Assembly: GCA_030433805.1 (NCBI GenBank)
Contig: JARUXA010000002.1
Span: 124,001 to 188,000 of the forward strand
Direction of reading: 5' to 3'
DNA: 64,000 nt
From: Sphingomonas sp. PsM26
GTDB lineage: Bacteria; Pseudomonadota; Alphaproteobacteria; Sphingomonadales; Sphingomonadaceae
Part shown: positions 1 through 9,100 of the stretch, piece after piece
How the letters are laid out: each line of letters begins with the position of its first letter
Numbering within the stretch: the stretch's first letter is position 1
Position numbers and translations under genes: made by a program
The notes under the pieces: model-generated
What the model was told of the DNA's origin: nothing
Databases searched by the model: none
What the model saw: only the letters and a program-made list of their open reading frames with translations

Positions 1-499
1 GATCGGGGAGCGCCTTGCGCAGAAGCACTTGCATCGCCTTGCGTTTGGCGAAATCGGGATCCCACGCCTTCTTGGCGTCGAGCGGTGCCTGCTGCCCGAG
101 TCCCGAAAAGGTGATCTGGCTGCCGCGGTCCTCGACTCGCTCGCCCCAGATTTTCTCGTCGGCAAACCCAGCCTCGCGCACCGCCGCATCGAGCGCCTGC
201 AGGATATGGTCTCGCTGGTCGGACGGGAAGACGTCGGCATAGACCTGCACCCATGCGCTGTTCTCGAAGCGGTACAGCTTGGTCCCGGTGGTGGGCATGA
301 TGAACAGGCGATCTCGACGGGCCTGATTGGGGAGGGCGGTGACCACCTGCGTCTCGAATTGCGGCCAGTCACCCCCGGAGATGACCGCTACGTGCGCCAC
401 CTCCAGCAGGTTCGCCAATAGCGTCGCCATTGGTTCGCCGATCCGCTGTTTGCTCTCGGCGAGCGTGCCGTCGAGGTCGAACGCGATGAGTTTCTTCAT
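1..499 (-). CDS. HAD-superfamily phosphatase, IIB-like (partial, cut by window edge)
   Basis: The reading frame begins with ATG at 499 and runs off the left end, giving 166 residues without a stop. The first residues, MKKLIAFDLDGTLAES, carry the HAD motif I DxDGT (Asp8 and Asp10, the nucleophile and general acid), and motif II follows as VISGGD near residue 41. The spacing and the later text (TTGTKLYRF) resemble the Cof/phosphomannomutase/sucrose-phosphatase branch (HAD-IIB), which uses sugar phosphates. The substrate cannot be told from this part. It is divergent from the gene at 613. The metal-binding motif IV must lie beyond the window. Confidence 0.8.
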   Translation of the reverse strand, partial: MKKLIAFDLDGTLAESKQRIGEPMATLLANLLEVAHVAVISGGDWPQFETQVVTALPNQARRDRLFIMPTTGTKLYRFENSAWVQVYADVFPSDQRDHILQALDAAVREAGFADEKIWGERVEDRGSQITFSGLGQQAPLDAKKAWDPDFAKRKAMQVLLRKALPD

Positions 500-612
500 G
501 AAGATATCCCGAAAGGAAGGTGCGGAAGCAACGCGTAGACGCGGCTCCCGGTTGCCCATGACGCGGATCCCGCGCATGGTCGGGGCATGAGTACATCTTT
601 GGAAGCACGCGC

Positions 613-1242
613 GTGAGCGGTTGGGTCATGTTGGTGCTGTTCGGAGTTGCGACCTTCGCGGTGCTCTGGATCGCGGGCGTGGCACGCACGCTGTGGACGA
701 CGGTCGGGGCCGCGCTGATGCTCGGCGCAGCGGGCTATGCGATACAGGAACGCGCCGGATTGCCCGGTCATCCGGTGCAGGACAATGCCGATCCGGTCGC
801 GGTCTACCCGCAAGTCATCGAATTGCGCGACCAGATGCTTGGGCGCTTCACCGGGGACGGCGCCTATCTCATCGCCTCGGATGCACTGATGCGCAGCGGT
901 AGCCGCGACAGCGGTGCTCGCATCGTGCTGATGGGGGCGAACCAATATCCGCGAAGCCTGACCTTGTGGACCGGGCTGGGCACCGCGATCGCGCAGCATG
1001 ACGGCGGTGCGGTATCGCCTGCGGCACGGCTGGCGTTCGATCAGGCCACACGGCTTGCACCGGAACATCCCGCGCCGCCGTTCTTCGAGGGGCTGGCCTA
1101 TGTCCAGTCGGGGGATTTCCGCAAAGGGCGCGCCTATTGGGCGCGGGCGCTGGCCTTGTCACCGCGGGCGGCCCCGTATCGCGAAGAAATCGCCCTGCGG
1201 CTTGCCGCACTCGACGCGATGATCGCGCAGATGCAGCAATAA
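613..1242 (+). CDS. TPR-containing membrane-anchored protein, CcmI/CycH C-terminal-like
   Basis: This 209-residue protein has two N-terminal hydrophobic segments (about residues 5-20 and 28-45), then a soluble domain with TPR-like helical repeats at about residues 110-190 (PRSLTLWTGLGTAIAQHDGG and a later AYVQSGDFRKGRAYWARAL unit). The architecture resembles the soluble TPR half of CcmI/CycH, which presents apocytochrome c during maturation, but no ccm genes are nearby, so a general protein-interaction role is as likely. The start is GTG, with GGAAG seven bases upstream. A bidirectional-looking hairpin follows the stop. Confidence 0.6.
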   Translation: MSGWVMLVLFGVATFAVLWIAGVARTLWTTVGAALMLGAAGYAIQERAGLPGHPVQDNADPVAVYPQVIELRDQMLGRFTGDGAYLIASDALMRSGSRDSGARIVLMGANQYPRSLTLWTGLGTAIAQHDGGAVSPAARLAFDQATRLAPEHPAPPFFEGLAYVQSGDFRKGRAYWARALALSPRAAPYREEIALRLAALDAMIAQMQQ

Positions 1243-1270
1243 TCTCGCCGGGTCGCCGGGCAAGAAAAAA

Positions 1271-1300
1271 GGGCGCCACCGCGATGCGGTAGCGCCCTTT
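1271..1300. terminator. Intrinsic terminator between convergent genes
   Basis: GGGCGC and GCGCCC arms enclose a CACCGC/GCGGTA inner stem. An A-run precedes the stem and TTT follows it, so it could stop transcription from both sides (the TPR gene at 613 and the lipoprotein gene at 1604). Confidence 0.75.
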
Positions 1301-1337
1301 CGTCAAGCATCCGAGCAATGGCTCGGCGCCAACGTCC

Positions 1338-1604
1338 TTACTGGACGTTGTCAGCCATTTCGTCGCCTGCGTCACGGATGTTGTCAGCCTGGTCGCGAAG
1401 CGTGTCGGCCTTGTTGTCGAGCACTGCCGAAGCCGTGGCGTTCGAGGTGTTCGACGCCATGTCGTCGATCATCGCTGCGTTGTTGTCGACTGCGTCGGCA
1501 ACCATGTCAGCATTGTTCTCGATCGCAGCAGCTTCTGGGTTCTTGTTGCAGGCGGCGAGCGAAACCAGGCCGGCGGCGACGAGAACAAGGGCGGTCTTCT
1601 TCAT
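1338..1604 (-). CDS. Small asparagine- and aspartate-rich lipoprotein
   Basis: This 88-residue protein begins MKKTALVLVAAGLVSLAAC, a lipoprotein signal peptide with lipobox LAAC and modified Cys19. The mature part is short, acidic and helical, built of repeated Asn/Asp/Ala/Met segments (NNADMVADAVDNNAAMIDDM). I chose ATG 1604 rather than the frame opening at 1631 because GGGAG lies seven bases upstream and the signal peptide starts exactly there. No family is recognised; it would be anchored to a membrane in the envelope. A plausible promoter lies at 1665-1692. Confidence 0.7.
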   Translation of the reverse strand: MKKTALVLVAAGLVSLAACNKNPEAAAIENNADMVADAVDNNAAMIDDMASNTSNATASAVLDNKADTLRDQADNIRDAGDEMADNVQ

Positions 1605-1664
1605 GCAATTGCTCCCAAGCAAATAAGGCATTTCACGGCAACAGGTGCCGCCGCGAAGACCGGT

Positions 1665-1692
1665 GGCATAACGGGTCGCTGCGGTGCGTCAA
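1665..1692 (-). promoter_or_regulatory. Candidate housekeeping-sigma promoter for the lipoprotein gene
   Basis: Reading the minus strand, TTGACG (1692-1687) is followed after 16 bases by TATGCC (1670-1665). The -35 is near consensus and the -10 is weak. It lies about 60 bases upstream of the start codon. Confidence 0.35.
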
Positions 1693-1755
1693 TCCGCAAT
1701 CGCGGTTAGCGATACAGTTCTGCCATGTTTCAGCCATATTTGCGACGAGCCGAGG

Positions 1756-3162
1756 TCATTGTTTCGTACGGACCGGTCCGATCGTCTCGGGCGCGTTGGC
1801 GACGACCGCGAGCATCGTCGCCCAGGCGGCAACGTTCTGACGAAGCTGCGCGGGGTCGATCAGGTCGAGCGTATCCTCGGGCGTGTGATGGTAATCGAAG
1901 TAGTGCAAGCCCGACTGGTTGAGGTCAATCCCACCGCCGCCGAGCGCCAGCGTCGGTTCGACATCGGTGCCGCCATGCGCCTTGTCCGATCCGCGCACCA
2001 CACCGATCGGCGCGAGTGCGACGGCGAGGCGATCGACCACCGGCTTGGCGCTGTCGGGCAGGTTGGCGTTGAAGCGCCACACACGGTCAGCGCCGAAATC
2101 GGATTCGGATGCGATCGTGTGCTGCTCGTTCGCATGTGCCTTGGCATAAGCCTCGCCACCGAAACCGCCGGTTTCCTCGTCCCCGAACCAAACCACGCGG
2201 ATCGTTCGGCGCGGCGTACCTGCGGCCATCATCAGCTTCGCAGCTGCAGCGGTGATCGCTACGCCCGCGCCATCGTCGATCGCGCCGGTGCCAAGATCCC
2301 AGCTGTCGAGATGGCCGCCGATCAACACGATGCCAGCCGTCGGGTCAGAACCGGGGACTTCGGCGACGACATTGCCCGAGGTGCGGCTGGGGACGACGGT
2401 CGGGGTCAGCGTGAGGTGCAGTGAGACGGGCTTGCCGGTCTTGAACATGCGTTCGAGATTCTCCGCATCTGCGACGGACAGCGCGGCGGCGGGGATTGGC
2501 GTGACACCCGGCGCGAAGTTGGTCGTGCCCGCATGTGGTCCACGGCCATGATCGGTCCCGATCGACCGGATCACAATCGCGGCAGCGCCCTTCGTTGCGG
2601 CGACGTTAGGGCCCAGGAAGCGCGCGCCGCCCTGGCTGCCATAGCTGGAGCCGTCCTGCGTCGGCTGCATCGCGTTGGACACGAACGCGATCTTGCCCTT
2701 CAGGCTGCCGGCGGGGGCAAGCAGCAGATCGTTGAAGCTCGGGAAATAGACGACTGGCAGCGTCAGTCCCTTGGCCGGGGTCGCGCCCGAATTACCGAGC
2801 GCGGTCAGCCGCAGCGGCTGCGGGAAGGGGGCGACGACTTCGGCGGTTTCGGCGCCGCGAACCCACACGTTCTTCAGTTCGTACGGTTCTACCCGGACGT
2901 TCTGGAAGCCGAGGGCCTTCAGTTTGACCAATGCCCACTGCCGCGCGCGTTCTTCGGCGGGGGAGCCATCCGGACGCGGGCCGATCTCGGTCGTCAAACC
3001 CGAGACGATGTCATAGGCGACGTCGTCCTGCAGCGCCTTGTCGCGGATTGCGGCAACCGCTGGATCGGGGGCGACTGCCGTGGGCAAGGCGCGCTGCGCG
3101 CCAGCCGGAGCGGAAAGGGTGGCCAGCAAAGTCGACGCGAGAAACAGCGAACGGATGGTCAT
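1756..3162 (-). CDS. Secreted M28-family zinc aminopeptidase/carboxypeptidase with PA domain
   Basis: This 468-residue protein has a cleavable signal peptide ending near AGA-Q (residue 22). A protease-associated insert lies at about 120-250 and the M28 catalytic domain from about 260. The zinc-site motifs are intact: GGHLDSWDLG (His284), GAIDDGAG (Asp296), GDEETGGFGG (the Glu pair) and the C-terminal YHHTPEDTLDLI. It should cleave peptides in the periplasm and resembles plasma glutamate carboxypeptidase-type enzymes. The start at 3162 is set by AAGGAG upstream and by the signal peptide; the frame is open upstream to 3327 but codes nothing sensible there. It is divergent from ettA across about 220 bases that likely hold both promoters. 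Confidence 0.88.
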   Translation of the reverse strand: MTIRSLFLASTLLATLSAPAGAQRALPTAVAPDPAVAAIRDKALQDDVAYDIVSGLTTEIGPRPDGSPAEERARQWALVKLKALGFQNVRVEPYELKNVWVRGAETAEVVAPFPQPLRLTALGNSGATPAKGLTLPVVYFPSFNDLLLAPAGSLKGKIAFVSNAMQPTQDGSSYGSQGGARFLGPNVAATKGAAAIVIRSIGTDHGRGPHAGTTNFAPGVTPIPAAALSVADAENLERMFKTGKPVSLHLTLTPTVVPSRTSGNVVAEVPGSDPTAGIVLIGGHLDSWDLGTGAIDDGAGVAITAAAAKLMMAAGTPRRTIRVVWFGDEETGGFGGEAYAKAHANEQHTIASESDFGADRVWRFNANLPDSAKPVVDRLAVALAPIGVVRGSDKAHGGTDVEPTLALGGGGIDLNQSGLHYFDYHHTPEDTLDLIDPAQLRQNVAAWATMLAVVANAPETIGPVRTKQ

Positions 3163-3382
3163 GCAGGGACACTCCTTGGAAGGCGAGCTTTTGCCGGGGC
3201 GACGGAGTCGGCGGCGCGGGTGCGTGCAAGGGACAGGACGCGCGCGGATCTCAGGTCCGGTTCGTGACGCCCCCCGCGTCGAGCAGCCACCGTATCCACC
3301 GGCGGCCACGTTGCCAATCCACCGCATGCTCGCTACATGAAGGTCATATTTCCAGCCTCATGTGAACGGAGCATCATCGGCT

Positions 3383-5062
3383 ATGGCCGTGCAGTACAGC
3401 TATGTGATGAAGGGCCTGACCAAGACCTTCCCCGGTGCGCCCAAGCCGGTGCTCAACAACATCCACCTGCAGTTCCTGCCCGACGCGAAGATCGCGATCA
3501 TCGGGCCGAACGGTTCGGGCAAGTCCACGCTGATGAAGATCATGGGCGGGATCGACCCGGACTTCACCGGCGAGGCGTGGGCCGCGGACGGGATCAAAGT
3601 CGGCTATCTGCCGCAGGAGCCGCAGCTCGACCCGACCAAGACCGTCATGGAAAACGTCAAGATGGGCGCGGGTCCCGTCGCTTTGATGGTCGAGCGTTTC
3701 AACGCGATCTCGGCCGAAATGGGCGATCCGCAGGACGACACCGATTTCGACGCGCTGATGGACGAGATGGGCGATCTCCAGACCAAGATCGACGCCGCCG
3801 ACGGCTGGGCGCTCGACAGCCAGCTCGAACAGGCGATGGAAGCACTCCGTTGCCCACCGGGCGACAGCGCGGTCACCAACCTGTCGGGTGGTGAGAAGCG
3901 TCGCGTCGCGCTCTGCAAGCTGTTGCTCGAGAAGCCGGGTATCCTGCTGCTCGACGAGCCGACCAACCATCTCGACGCCGAGAGCGTCGCGTGGCTCGAG
4001 AATTATCTCAAGGAATATACCGGCAACGTCATCCTCGTGACGCACGATCGCTACTTCCTCGACAACGTCGTCAACTGGGTGCTCGAGCTCGATCGCGGGC
4101 GCTATTACACCTACGAGTCCAACTATTCCGGCTATCTGGAAAAGAAGGTCAAGCGGCTCGAGCAGGAAGAGCGCGAGGAGCAGGGCAAGGCCAAGGCGAT
4201 CTCGGACGAGTTGGCGTGGATGCGGCAGACCCCCAAGGCGCGCCAGACCAAGTCCAAGGCGCGTATCCGCGCATTCGACGAGCTGATGGAGAAGCAGGAG
4301 AACCGCTCGATCGGTAAGGCGCAGATCCTGATCCAGCTGCCCGAGCGTCTCGGCGGCAAGGTGATCGAGGCGAAAGGCCTGACCAAGGCGTATGGCGACA
4401 AGCTGCTGTTCGACAACCTTGACTTCGTCCTGCCGCCGGGCGGGATTGTCGGCGTGATTGGGCCGAACGGCGCGGGCAAGTCGACGCTGTTCAAGCTGAT
4501 CACGGGTCAGGAACAGCCGGACGAGGGCTCGATCGAAGTCGGCCAGACGGTCAAGCTCGGCTATGTCGACCAGTCGCGCGACGATCTCGACCCGAACAAC
4601 AACGTCTGGGAGGAAATCTCAGACAAGCTCGAGATCTTCCGGTTCGGCAAGCAGGAGCTGGGCACGCGGGCGTATGTCGGCGCGTTCAACTTCAAGGGCC
4701 AGGACCAGCAGAAGAAGGTCGGCCAGCTGTCGGGCGGTGAGCGCAACCGCGTCCATCTCGCCAAGATGCTGAAGGAGGGTGGCAACGTCCTCCTGCTCGA
4801 TGAGCCGACCAACGATCTCGACGTCGAGACGCTGCGTGCGCTGGAAGAGGCGCTGGAGTCGTTCGCGGGTTGCGCGGTGGTGATCAGCCATGACCGCTTC
4901 TTCCTCGATCGTCTCGCCACGCACATCCTCGCGTTCGAGGGCGACAGCCATGTCGAGTGGTTCGAGGGGAACTTCGAATCGTATGAGGAAGACAAGCGGC
5001 GTCGACTGGGCGATGCGGCGGATCGTCCGACCCGGTTGGCGTACAAGAAGCTCACACGCTGA
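3383..5062 (+). CDS. ettA: Energy-dependent translational throttle protein EttA (ABC-F)
   Basis: This 559-residue soluble ABC-F ATPase has two nucleotide-binding domains and no membrane segments. Walker A motifs are GPNGSGKST and GPNGAGKST, signatures are LSGGEKRRVAL and LSGGERNRVHL, and Walker B motifs are LLDEPTNHLD and LLDEPTNDLD. The opening AVQYSYVMKGLTKTFPG is characteristic of EttA, which binds the ribosomal E site and gates the first elongation steps according to the ATP/ADP ratio. Length matches E. coli EttA (about 555). ATG 3383 is preferred to the upstream GTG 3362 because family members start at this methionine. Confidence 0.95.
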   Translation: MAVQYSYVMKGLTKTFPGAPKPVLNNIHLQFLPDAKIAIIGPNGSGKSTLMKIMGGIDPDFTGEAWAADGIKVGYLPQEPQLDPTKTVMENVKMGAGPVALMVERFNAISAEMGDPQDDTDFDALMDEMGDLQTKIDAADGWALDSQLEQAMEALRCPPGDSAVTNLSGGEKRRVALCKLLLEKPGILLLDEPTNHLDAESVAWLENYLKEYTGNVILVTHDRYFLDNVVNWVLELDRGRYYTYESNYSGYLEKKVKRLEQEEREEQGKAKAISDELAWMRQTPKARQTKSKARIRAFDELMEKQENRSIGKAQILIQLPERLGGKVIEAKGLTKAYGDKLLFDNLDFVLPPGGIVGVIGPNGAGKSTLFKLITGQEQPDEGSIEVGQTVKLGYVDQSRDDLDPNNNVWEEISDKLEIFRFGKQELGTRAYVGAFNFKGQDQQKKVGQLSGGERNRVHLAKMLKEGGNVLLLDEPTNDLDVETLRALEEALESFAGCAVVISHDRFFLDRLATHILAFEGDSHVEWFEGNFESYEEDKRRRLGDAADRPTRLAYKKLTR

Positions 5063-5074
5063 GCTAACCGATCT

Positions 5075-5100
5075 CCTTCCCCGGCGTGCGCCGGGGAAGG
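5075..5100. terminator. Perfect 11-bp hairpin between convergent ettA and acyP
   Basis: CCTTCCCCGGC and GCCGGGGAAGG enclose a four-base loop (GTGC). No U-tract follows, so factor-independent termination is plausible but not certain. Confidence 0.55.
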
Positions 5101-5158
5101 GACGTTACGTTCTGGAAGGTTGGCGCAACCGCCACGATGCAGGCGCAGGGCGGGAATA

Positions 5159-5434
5159 TCAGGCCGTAAAGCGTTTGGTGAAGCCCTTGGGAGGCCGTTC
5201 GTCGGCCACTTCAACCACGACATGATCGACCCGTGCCATCGCTGGCCCCTCGTGGCAAAGCGCAATCAGCCGCGCGGCGATCGCTTCTTCCCCAATGACG
5301 AGCACCTCTACCCGGCCATCGGTGCGGTTGCGCACCCAACCGGTCAAATCGAGCTCGCTCGCGCGACGCACGACCCAGTCGCGGAAGCCGACATTCTGGA
5401 CTTTGCCGCTGACGAACACGCGTTGCATCATCAT
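5159..5434 (-). CDS. acyP: Acylphosphatase
   Basis: This 91-residue protein has the acylphosphatase signature VSGKVQNVGFRDWV, with the phosphate-binding Arg18, and the second block GWVRNRTDGRVEV with catalytic Asn36. It hydrolyses carboxyl-phosphate bonds such as acetyl phosphate or 1,3-bisphosphoglycerate in the cytoplasm. Three ATG codons stand in a row (5434, 5431, 5428), so the exact start is ambiguous by two residues. It is the last gene of the likely slt-greB-acyP run. Confidence 0.93.
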   Translation of the reverse strand: MMMQRVFVSGKVQNVGFRDWVVRRASELDLTGWVRNRTDGRVEVLVIGEEAIAARLIALCHEGPAMARVDHVVVEVADERPPKGFTKRFTA

Positions 5435-5532
5435 CCGTGCCTACCCAACATCGTAAATTGCCGTTTGACCATCAGGCTGGATATACCGTCGGCCATGGGG
5501 AGCGCACCTCGTCCGATCGAACGATCGTTCAA

Positions 5533-6036
5533 TCAACCGTCGGCGAGGGAGGGTTCGCGATTGGGATAGCTGATCGCCATAACCTCATATTCGCGTTCGC
5601 CTGCCGGAAGGCTCACGCGGCGCACATCCCCGATCCCTGCGCCGCGCAAGGCACGCGCGATCGGCGCGTTCCAGCCGATCCTCCCCGCCGCGGCGTCGGT
5701 CTCGTCATCTCCCACCAGCATGAGTGTGCGATGGTCGTCGTCTTCGTCCGCAATCGTGACGGTCGCGCCGAACCAGACACGCGTACGGTCGGGTTGCGCC
5801 GCAGGATCGACGACCTTGGCGGCCTTCATCCGCCGTGCCAGGAACCCCAGCCGCCGGTCGATCTCGCGCAGCCGCTTGCGACCGTAGATGTAGTCGCCGT
5901 TCTCCGAACGATCGCCATTGCCCGCTGCCCAGCTAATAACATCGACCAGCTTGGGGCGTTCGTCGCCCAGCAATTGCCGATATTCCGCGCTCAGCACGGC
6001 GTAGCCTGCGGGGGTGATGTAATTGGGACGATCCAT
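5533..6036 (-). CDS. greB: Transcription elongation factor GreB
   Basis: This 167-residue protein has the Gre layout: N-terminal coiled coil (residues 1-75) whose tip reads DRSENGDYIYGRKR, so the acidic pair that coordinates catalytic Mg2+ in backtracked RNA polymerase (Glu45, Asp48) is present, then the FKBP-like C-terminal domain. The IYGRKRLREIDRRL text is closer to GreB than GreA. It starts six bases after the slt stop, so the two genes are probably co-transcribed. Confidence 0.92.
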   Translation of the reverse strand: MDRPNYITPAGYAVLSAEYRQLLGDERPKLVDVISWAAGNGDRSENGDYIYGRKRLREIDRRLGFLARRMKAAKVVDPAAQPDRTRVWFGATVTIADEDDDHRTLMLVGDDETDAAAGRIGWNAPIARALRGAGIGDVRRVSLPAGEREYEVMAISYPNREPSLADG

Positions 6037-6042
6037 CGCGGT

Positions 6043-8034
6043 TCAGCCCGGCGTGCGTTTGCCCAAATACCAGCTGACCCGGTTCGGCCCGGAAGACCGC
6101 GCCCGCGACGGGTTCATCAGGTCATAGACGACCGCATTCTCGAGCACGCGCTGGACGTAGTTCTTGGTCTCGTAGATCGGAATCGCCTCGATCCAGTCGA
6201 TCATGTCGGGGCCGCCCGCCATGCGCGGATCACCGTTGGCGCGGAGCCATTTGTTCACGTTGCCCGGCCCGGCGTTATAGGCGGCGACGGCCAGCGGATA
6301 GCTGCCAAACATGCCGAAGATCTTCCGGAAATAGCTCGACCCGACCATGATGTTGTAATCGGTGTCGGTGGTCAGTGCGGAGGGATCATAGGACAGGCCG
6401 ATCTTGCCCGCGGTCTCGCGTGCGGTGCCGGGCATCAGCTGCATCAGGCCGCGTGCGCCCGCGTGGCTGACCGCGGCACGATCGAACTGGCTTTCCTGCC
6501 GCGCAATCGCGTGGATCATCGTCCAGTCGTCCTGGCTGGAGACAGGCACCTTCACGCTCGGGAAGCCGACGGTCGAATATTCGCTGAGGCCGTTCTGTAA
6601 GGCACTGCGCCCGACCATTACGCCGAGATCGGGGCGGCCGAGCGTGCGCGAAACTTCGGACGCAAGGACATGGTCGGCGTCGGTGGTGGCGTCTGCGGCG
6701 ATCTGACGCACAAAGGCGGTCTGGTCGGCCCAAGCGCCGGTTGCCCCGAGATATTGCGCGGCACGGACGGTCTCGCGTGCGTAAAACGCCGTCCGTGTCG
6801 CGGCATCGACCGGCCGCAGCGTCGCAGTACCCGGTGCCGTGAGCGTCTGCCCAAGCCGCTCGATCGCGAGCTGGCCGTAAAACATGTCACGGAAGCCGGC
6901 GGCGCGGGTGTAATAGCCGTTGGCCTCCGCCCGGCGTCCGGCTGCCTCTGCGGCGCGACCTGCCCAGTAAAAGCCCTTGGACTGGGTCGTCGGCGTGCGC
7001 GAAGCGTTGGCGTAGCGCAGGAACAGTCCCGTAGCATCGGCGGGGCGGTTCATCTGCTTCATCGCCGCCTGACCGGCCAGCCAGACGAGGCTCGTGTAAT
7101 CGTCGCGCTCGCCATATGGGCGCGTGCTGACGTCGGTGCCAGCGGGATAGGCGTCATCGACGCGGCGCGCGATGTCATAAGCGACCGCGATCTGCCCGTC
7201 GTTGGCGGCGGCTTTGGCGTTGGTCAGCAACGTCTCGAACCACTGCTCGGGGCTTGCGGGTACGGACGCTAGCGGCAGCCGCTGCGCAAGCGTGCTGCGC
7301 GCACTGTTCGATGCGCTGTTGAACCGGAACCACATCGCGCGGTCGGCGAGCCAGCCGGGATCGGTACTTCCCATCGCCTGCGTTGCCGCCGCGCGATCCG
7401 ACGCATCCGGGGCGTTGGTGCGGAACGCGAGGCGCGCCTCGAACAACGGGCGGCGTGCCATGCTGGTGAGGCCGATCTGGCGCTGTGCGGCAAGCGTAGA
7501 GTTCTGCCACAAGAGCATGTCCATGCGGGCATCCTGATCCGCCGGGCTCAGCGCACCGGGGTAGAATGCCTGGATCCGCGCCTCGTCCACCGGCGAGATC
7601 GTTCCGGAGATCCATGCGGCCCGTGCCGCCGCATTGGCTTCAGCGCGCGCGCCCGTGGCCGCGAGCGCGTCGGCGTAGCGAGTGCGGCTGGTTCCGGTCA
7701 GCGGCGGGAGGCGTCGGAAGTAGCTGACGGCGGTAGCTGGCGACCAGCCCGGCGTCTCGAGTGCACGTTCCGCCTGCCGACGCAGTGCCATTTCGTTCGG
7801 CCAGCCGGGATGCGCGATCAGGAAGGTCGCGTAGCGATCGAAACCGAAGCCGGGGCTTTGGAGCGTCTTCCATTCCGAAATCGTCGCCGCGATTGCGACA
7901 TTGGAAGCATTGGTTCCGGTCAGGATCTGCGTAGCGCGCCCCCAACCGAGTTGTTCCTGCACAGCATCCGCCGGCACCGCCAGGCTCGAGATACCAGCCA
8001 AGAGAAGACCCGATTTGTACAACGCTGCAATCAT
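6043..8034 (-). CDS. slt: Soluble lytic murein transglycosylase (Slt70-like)
   Basis: This 663-residue protein has an N-terminal signal sequence (MIAALYKSGLLLAGISSLAV), a long alpha-helical superhelix of TPR-like repeats (about 50-480) and a C-terminal SLT goose-lysozyme domain. The catalytic glutamate is in AIARQESQF (Glu514). GARGLMQLMPGTA and AAYNAGPGNVNKW are the standard SLT motifs. It cleaves peptidoglycan to 1,6-anhydromuropeptides in the periplasm. ATG 8034 is chosen because further upstream the frame would overlap dapA on the opposite strand and lose the signal peptide. The AmpD-like amidase at 37015 could act on its products. Confidence 0.92.
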   Translation of the reverse strand: MIAALYKSGLLLAGISSLAVPADAVQEQLGWGRATQILTGTNASNVAIAATISEWKTLQSPGFGFDRYATFLIAHPGWPNEMALRRQAERALETPGWSPATAVSYFRRLPPLTGTSRTRYADALAATGARAEANAAARAAWISGTISPVDEARIQAFYPGALSPADQDARMDMLLWQNSTLAAQRQIGLTSMARRPLFEARLAFRTNAPDASDRAAATQAMGSTDPGWLADRAMWFRFNSASNSARSTLAQRLPLASVPASPEQWFETLLTNAKAAANDGQIAVAYDIARRVDDAYPAGTDVSTRPYGERDDYTSLVWLAGQAAMKQMNRPADATGLFLRYANASRTPTTQSKGFYWAGRAAEAAGRRAEANGYYTRAAGFRDMFYGQLAIERLGQTLTAPGTATLRPVDAATRTAFYARETVRAAQYLGATGAWADQTAFVRQIAADATTDADHVLASEVSRTLGRPDLGVMVGRSALQNGLSEYSTVGFPSVKVPVSSQDDWTMIHAIARQESQFDRAAVSHAGARGLMQLMPGTARETAGKIGLSYDPSALTTDTDYNIMVGSSYFRKIFGMFGSYPLAVAAYNAGPGNVNKWLRANGDPRMAGGPDMIDWIEAIPIYETKNYVQRVLENAVVYDLMNPSRARSSGPNRVSWYLGKRTPG

Positions 8035-8122
8035 GTGGACAGAGTATGCTTCCTGTCCGTATTTGTCCCGTCGAAAAACACGTAAAAGCGACGGAATGAC
8101 CGTCGCGCAGGAGCATAACAGT

Positions 8123-9004
8123 ATGTTTTCGGGATCAATCCCGGCGCTCGTCACGCCGTTTGCTGCAGACGGCGCTTTCGACGAGGCGGCATATCGCGAT
8201 TTCGTCGAATGGCAGATCGCAGAAGGATCGGCGGGGCTTGTCCCGTGCGGCACCACCGGCGAGGCAGCGACGCTGACGGCGGAAGAGCATTTCCATATCG
8301 TCGCGGTGTGTGTCGATCAGGCACGCGGGCGTGTTCCGGTGCTCGCAGGTGCGGGGTCGAACGATACGCGCGTTGCGATCCACAACATTGCGGCGGCAAA
8401 AGCAGCCGGGGCAGATGCCGCCTTGATGGTCCCGCCCTATTACAACCGACCCAATCAGGAGGGGATCTTCCGCCATTTCGAGGCGGTCGCCAACAGCAGC
8501 GACTTGCCGATCGTGCTGTACAATGTGCCGGGCCGGACCGTTACCGACATTGCCGTCGAGACGGTCGGGCGGATCGCACATGCTCTGCCGAGCGTGATCG
8601 GGATCAAGGACGCGACCGGCGTGATCCAGCGAGTATCGGCGCAGCGGGCGGCGTGCCCGGACGGGTTCATCCAATTGTCGGGGAATGACGACATGGCGCT
8701 CGCATTCAACGCGACGGGCGGCGTGGGGTGCATCTCGGTAACCGCAAACGTGGCGCCGCGTCTGTGTGCAGAGTTTCAGGCGGCCTGCGCATCGGGGGAC
8801 TATACGGCTGCGCTGGCGCTCCACGATCGGCTGTTTGCGCTGCACGGTTCGCTTTTCACGGATGCGTCGCCGGGGCCGGTCAAATATGCGCTTAACCGGG
8901 TCCGTCCGGCCTTCCCGACGGCGTTGCGCCTGCCGATGACGTGGCCCAGCGAGGCTAGCCAGCGCGCCGTCGATGCGGGACTGGAAGCGGCGGGAATGGC
9001 GTAA
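8123..9004 (+). CDS. dapA: 4-hydroxy-tetrahydrodipicolinate synthase
   Basis: This 293-residue TIM-barrel protein has the class I aldolase features of DapA: substrate loop PCGTTGE (Thr44/Thr45), Tyr133 in VLYNVPGR, and Schiff-base Lys162 in VIGIKDATG. It condenses pyruvate with aspartate semialdehyde, the first committed step to diaminopimelate and lysine. ATG 8123 is preferred to ATG 8096 because AGGAG lies nine bases upstream and the barrel begins at MFSGSIPALVTPF. It is divergent from slt; smpB follows across a convergent thioesterase gene. Confidence 0.95.
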   Translation: MFSGSIPALVTPFAADGAFDEAAYRDFVEWQIAEGSAGLVPCGTTGEAATLTAEEHFHIVAVCVDQARGRVPVLAGAGSNDTRVAIHNIAAAKAAGADAALMVPPYYNRPNQEGIFRHFEAVANSSDLPIVLYNVPGRTVTDIAVETVGRIAHALPSVIGIKDATGVIQRVSAQRAACPDGFIQLSGNDDMALAFNATGGVGCISVTANVAPRLCAEFQAACASGDYTAALALHDRLFALHGSLFTDASPGPVKYALNRVRPAFPTALRLPMTWPSEASQRAVDAGLEAAGMA

Positions 9005-9024
9005 GGCCGATTGCGGGACTGATA

Positions 9025-9046
9025 TTCTCCTGTGAGAGCAGGAGAA
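9025..9046. terminator. Hairpin downstream of dapA
   Basis: TTCTCCTG and CAGGAGAA form an 8-bp perfect stem with a six-base loop, 20 bases after the dapA stop. No U-tract follows. Confidence 0.45.
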
Positions 9047-9073
9047 CAGGAGTCGAAACAGTTCGAGCCGTTA

Positions 9074-9095
9074 TCGCCGTGGTCCGCCACGGCGA
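9074..9095. terminator. Hairpin downstream of the thioesterase gene
   Basis: TCGCCGTGG and CCACGGCGA form a perfect 9-bp stem with a TCCG loop, just beyond the stop of the minus-strand gene ending at 9101. Together with 9025-9046 it separates two convergent genes. Confidence 0.45.
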
Positions 9096-9100
9096 CAGCG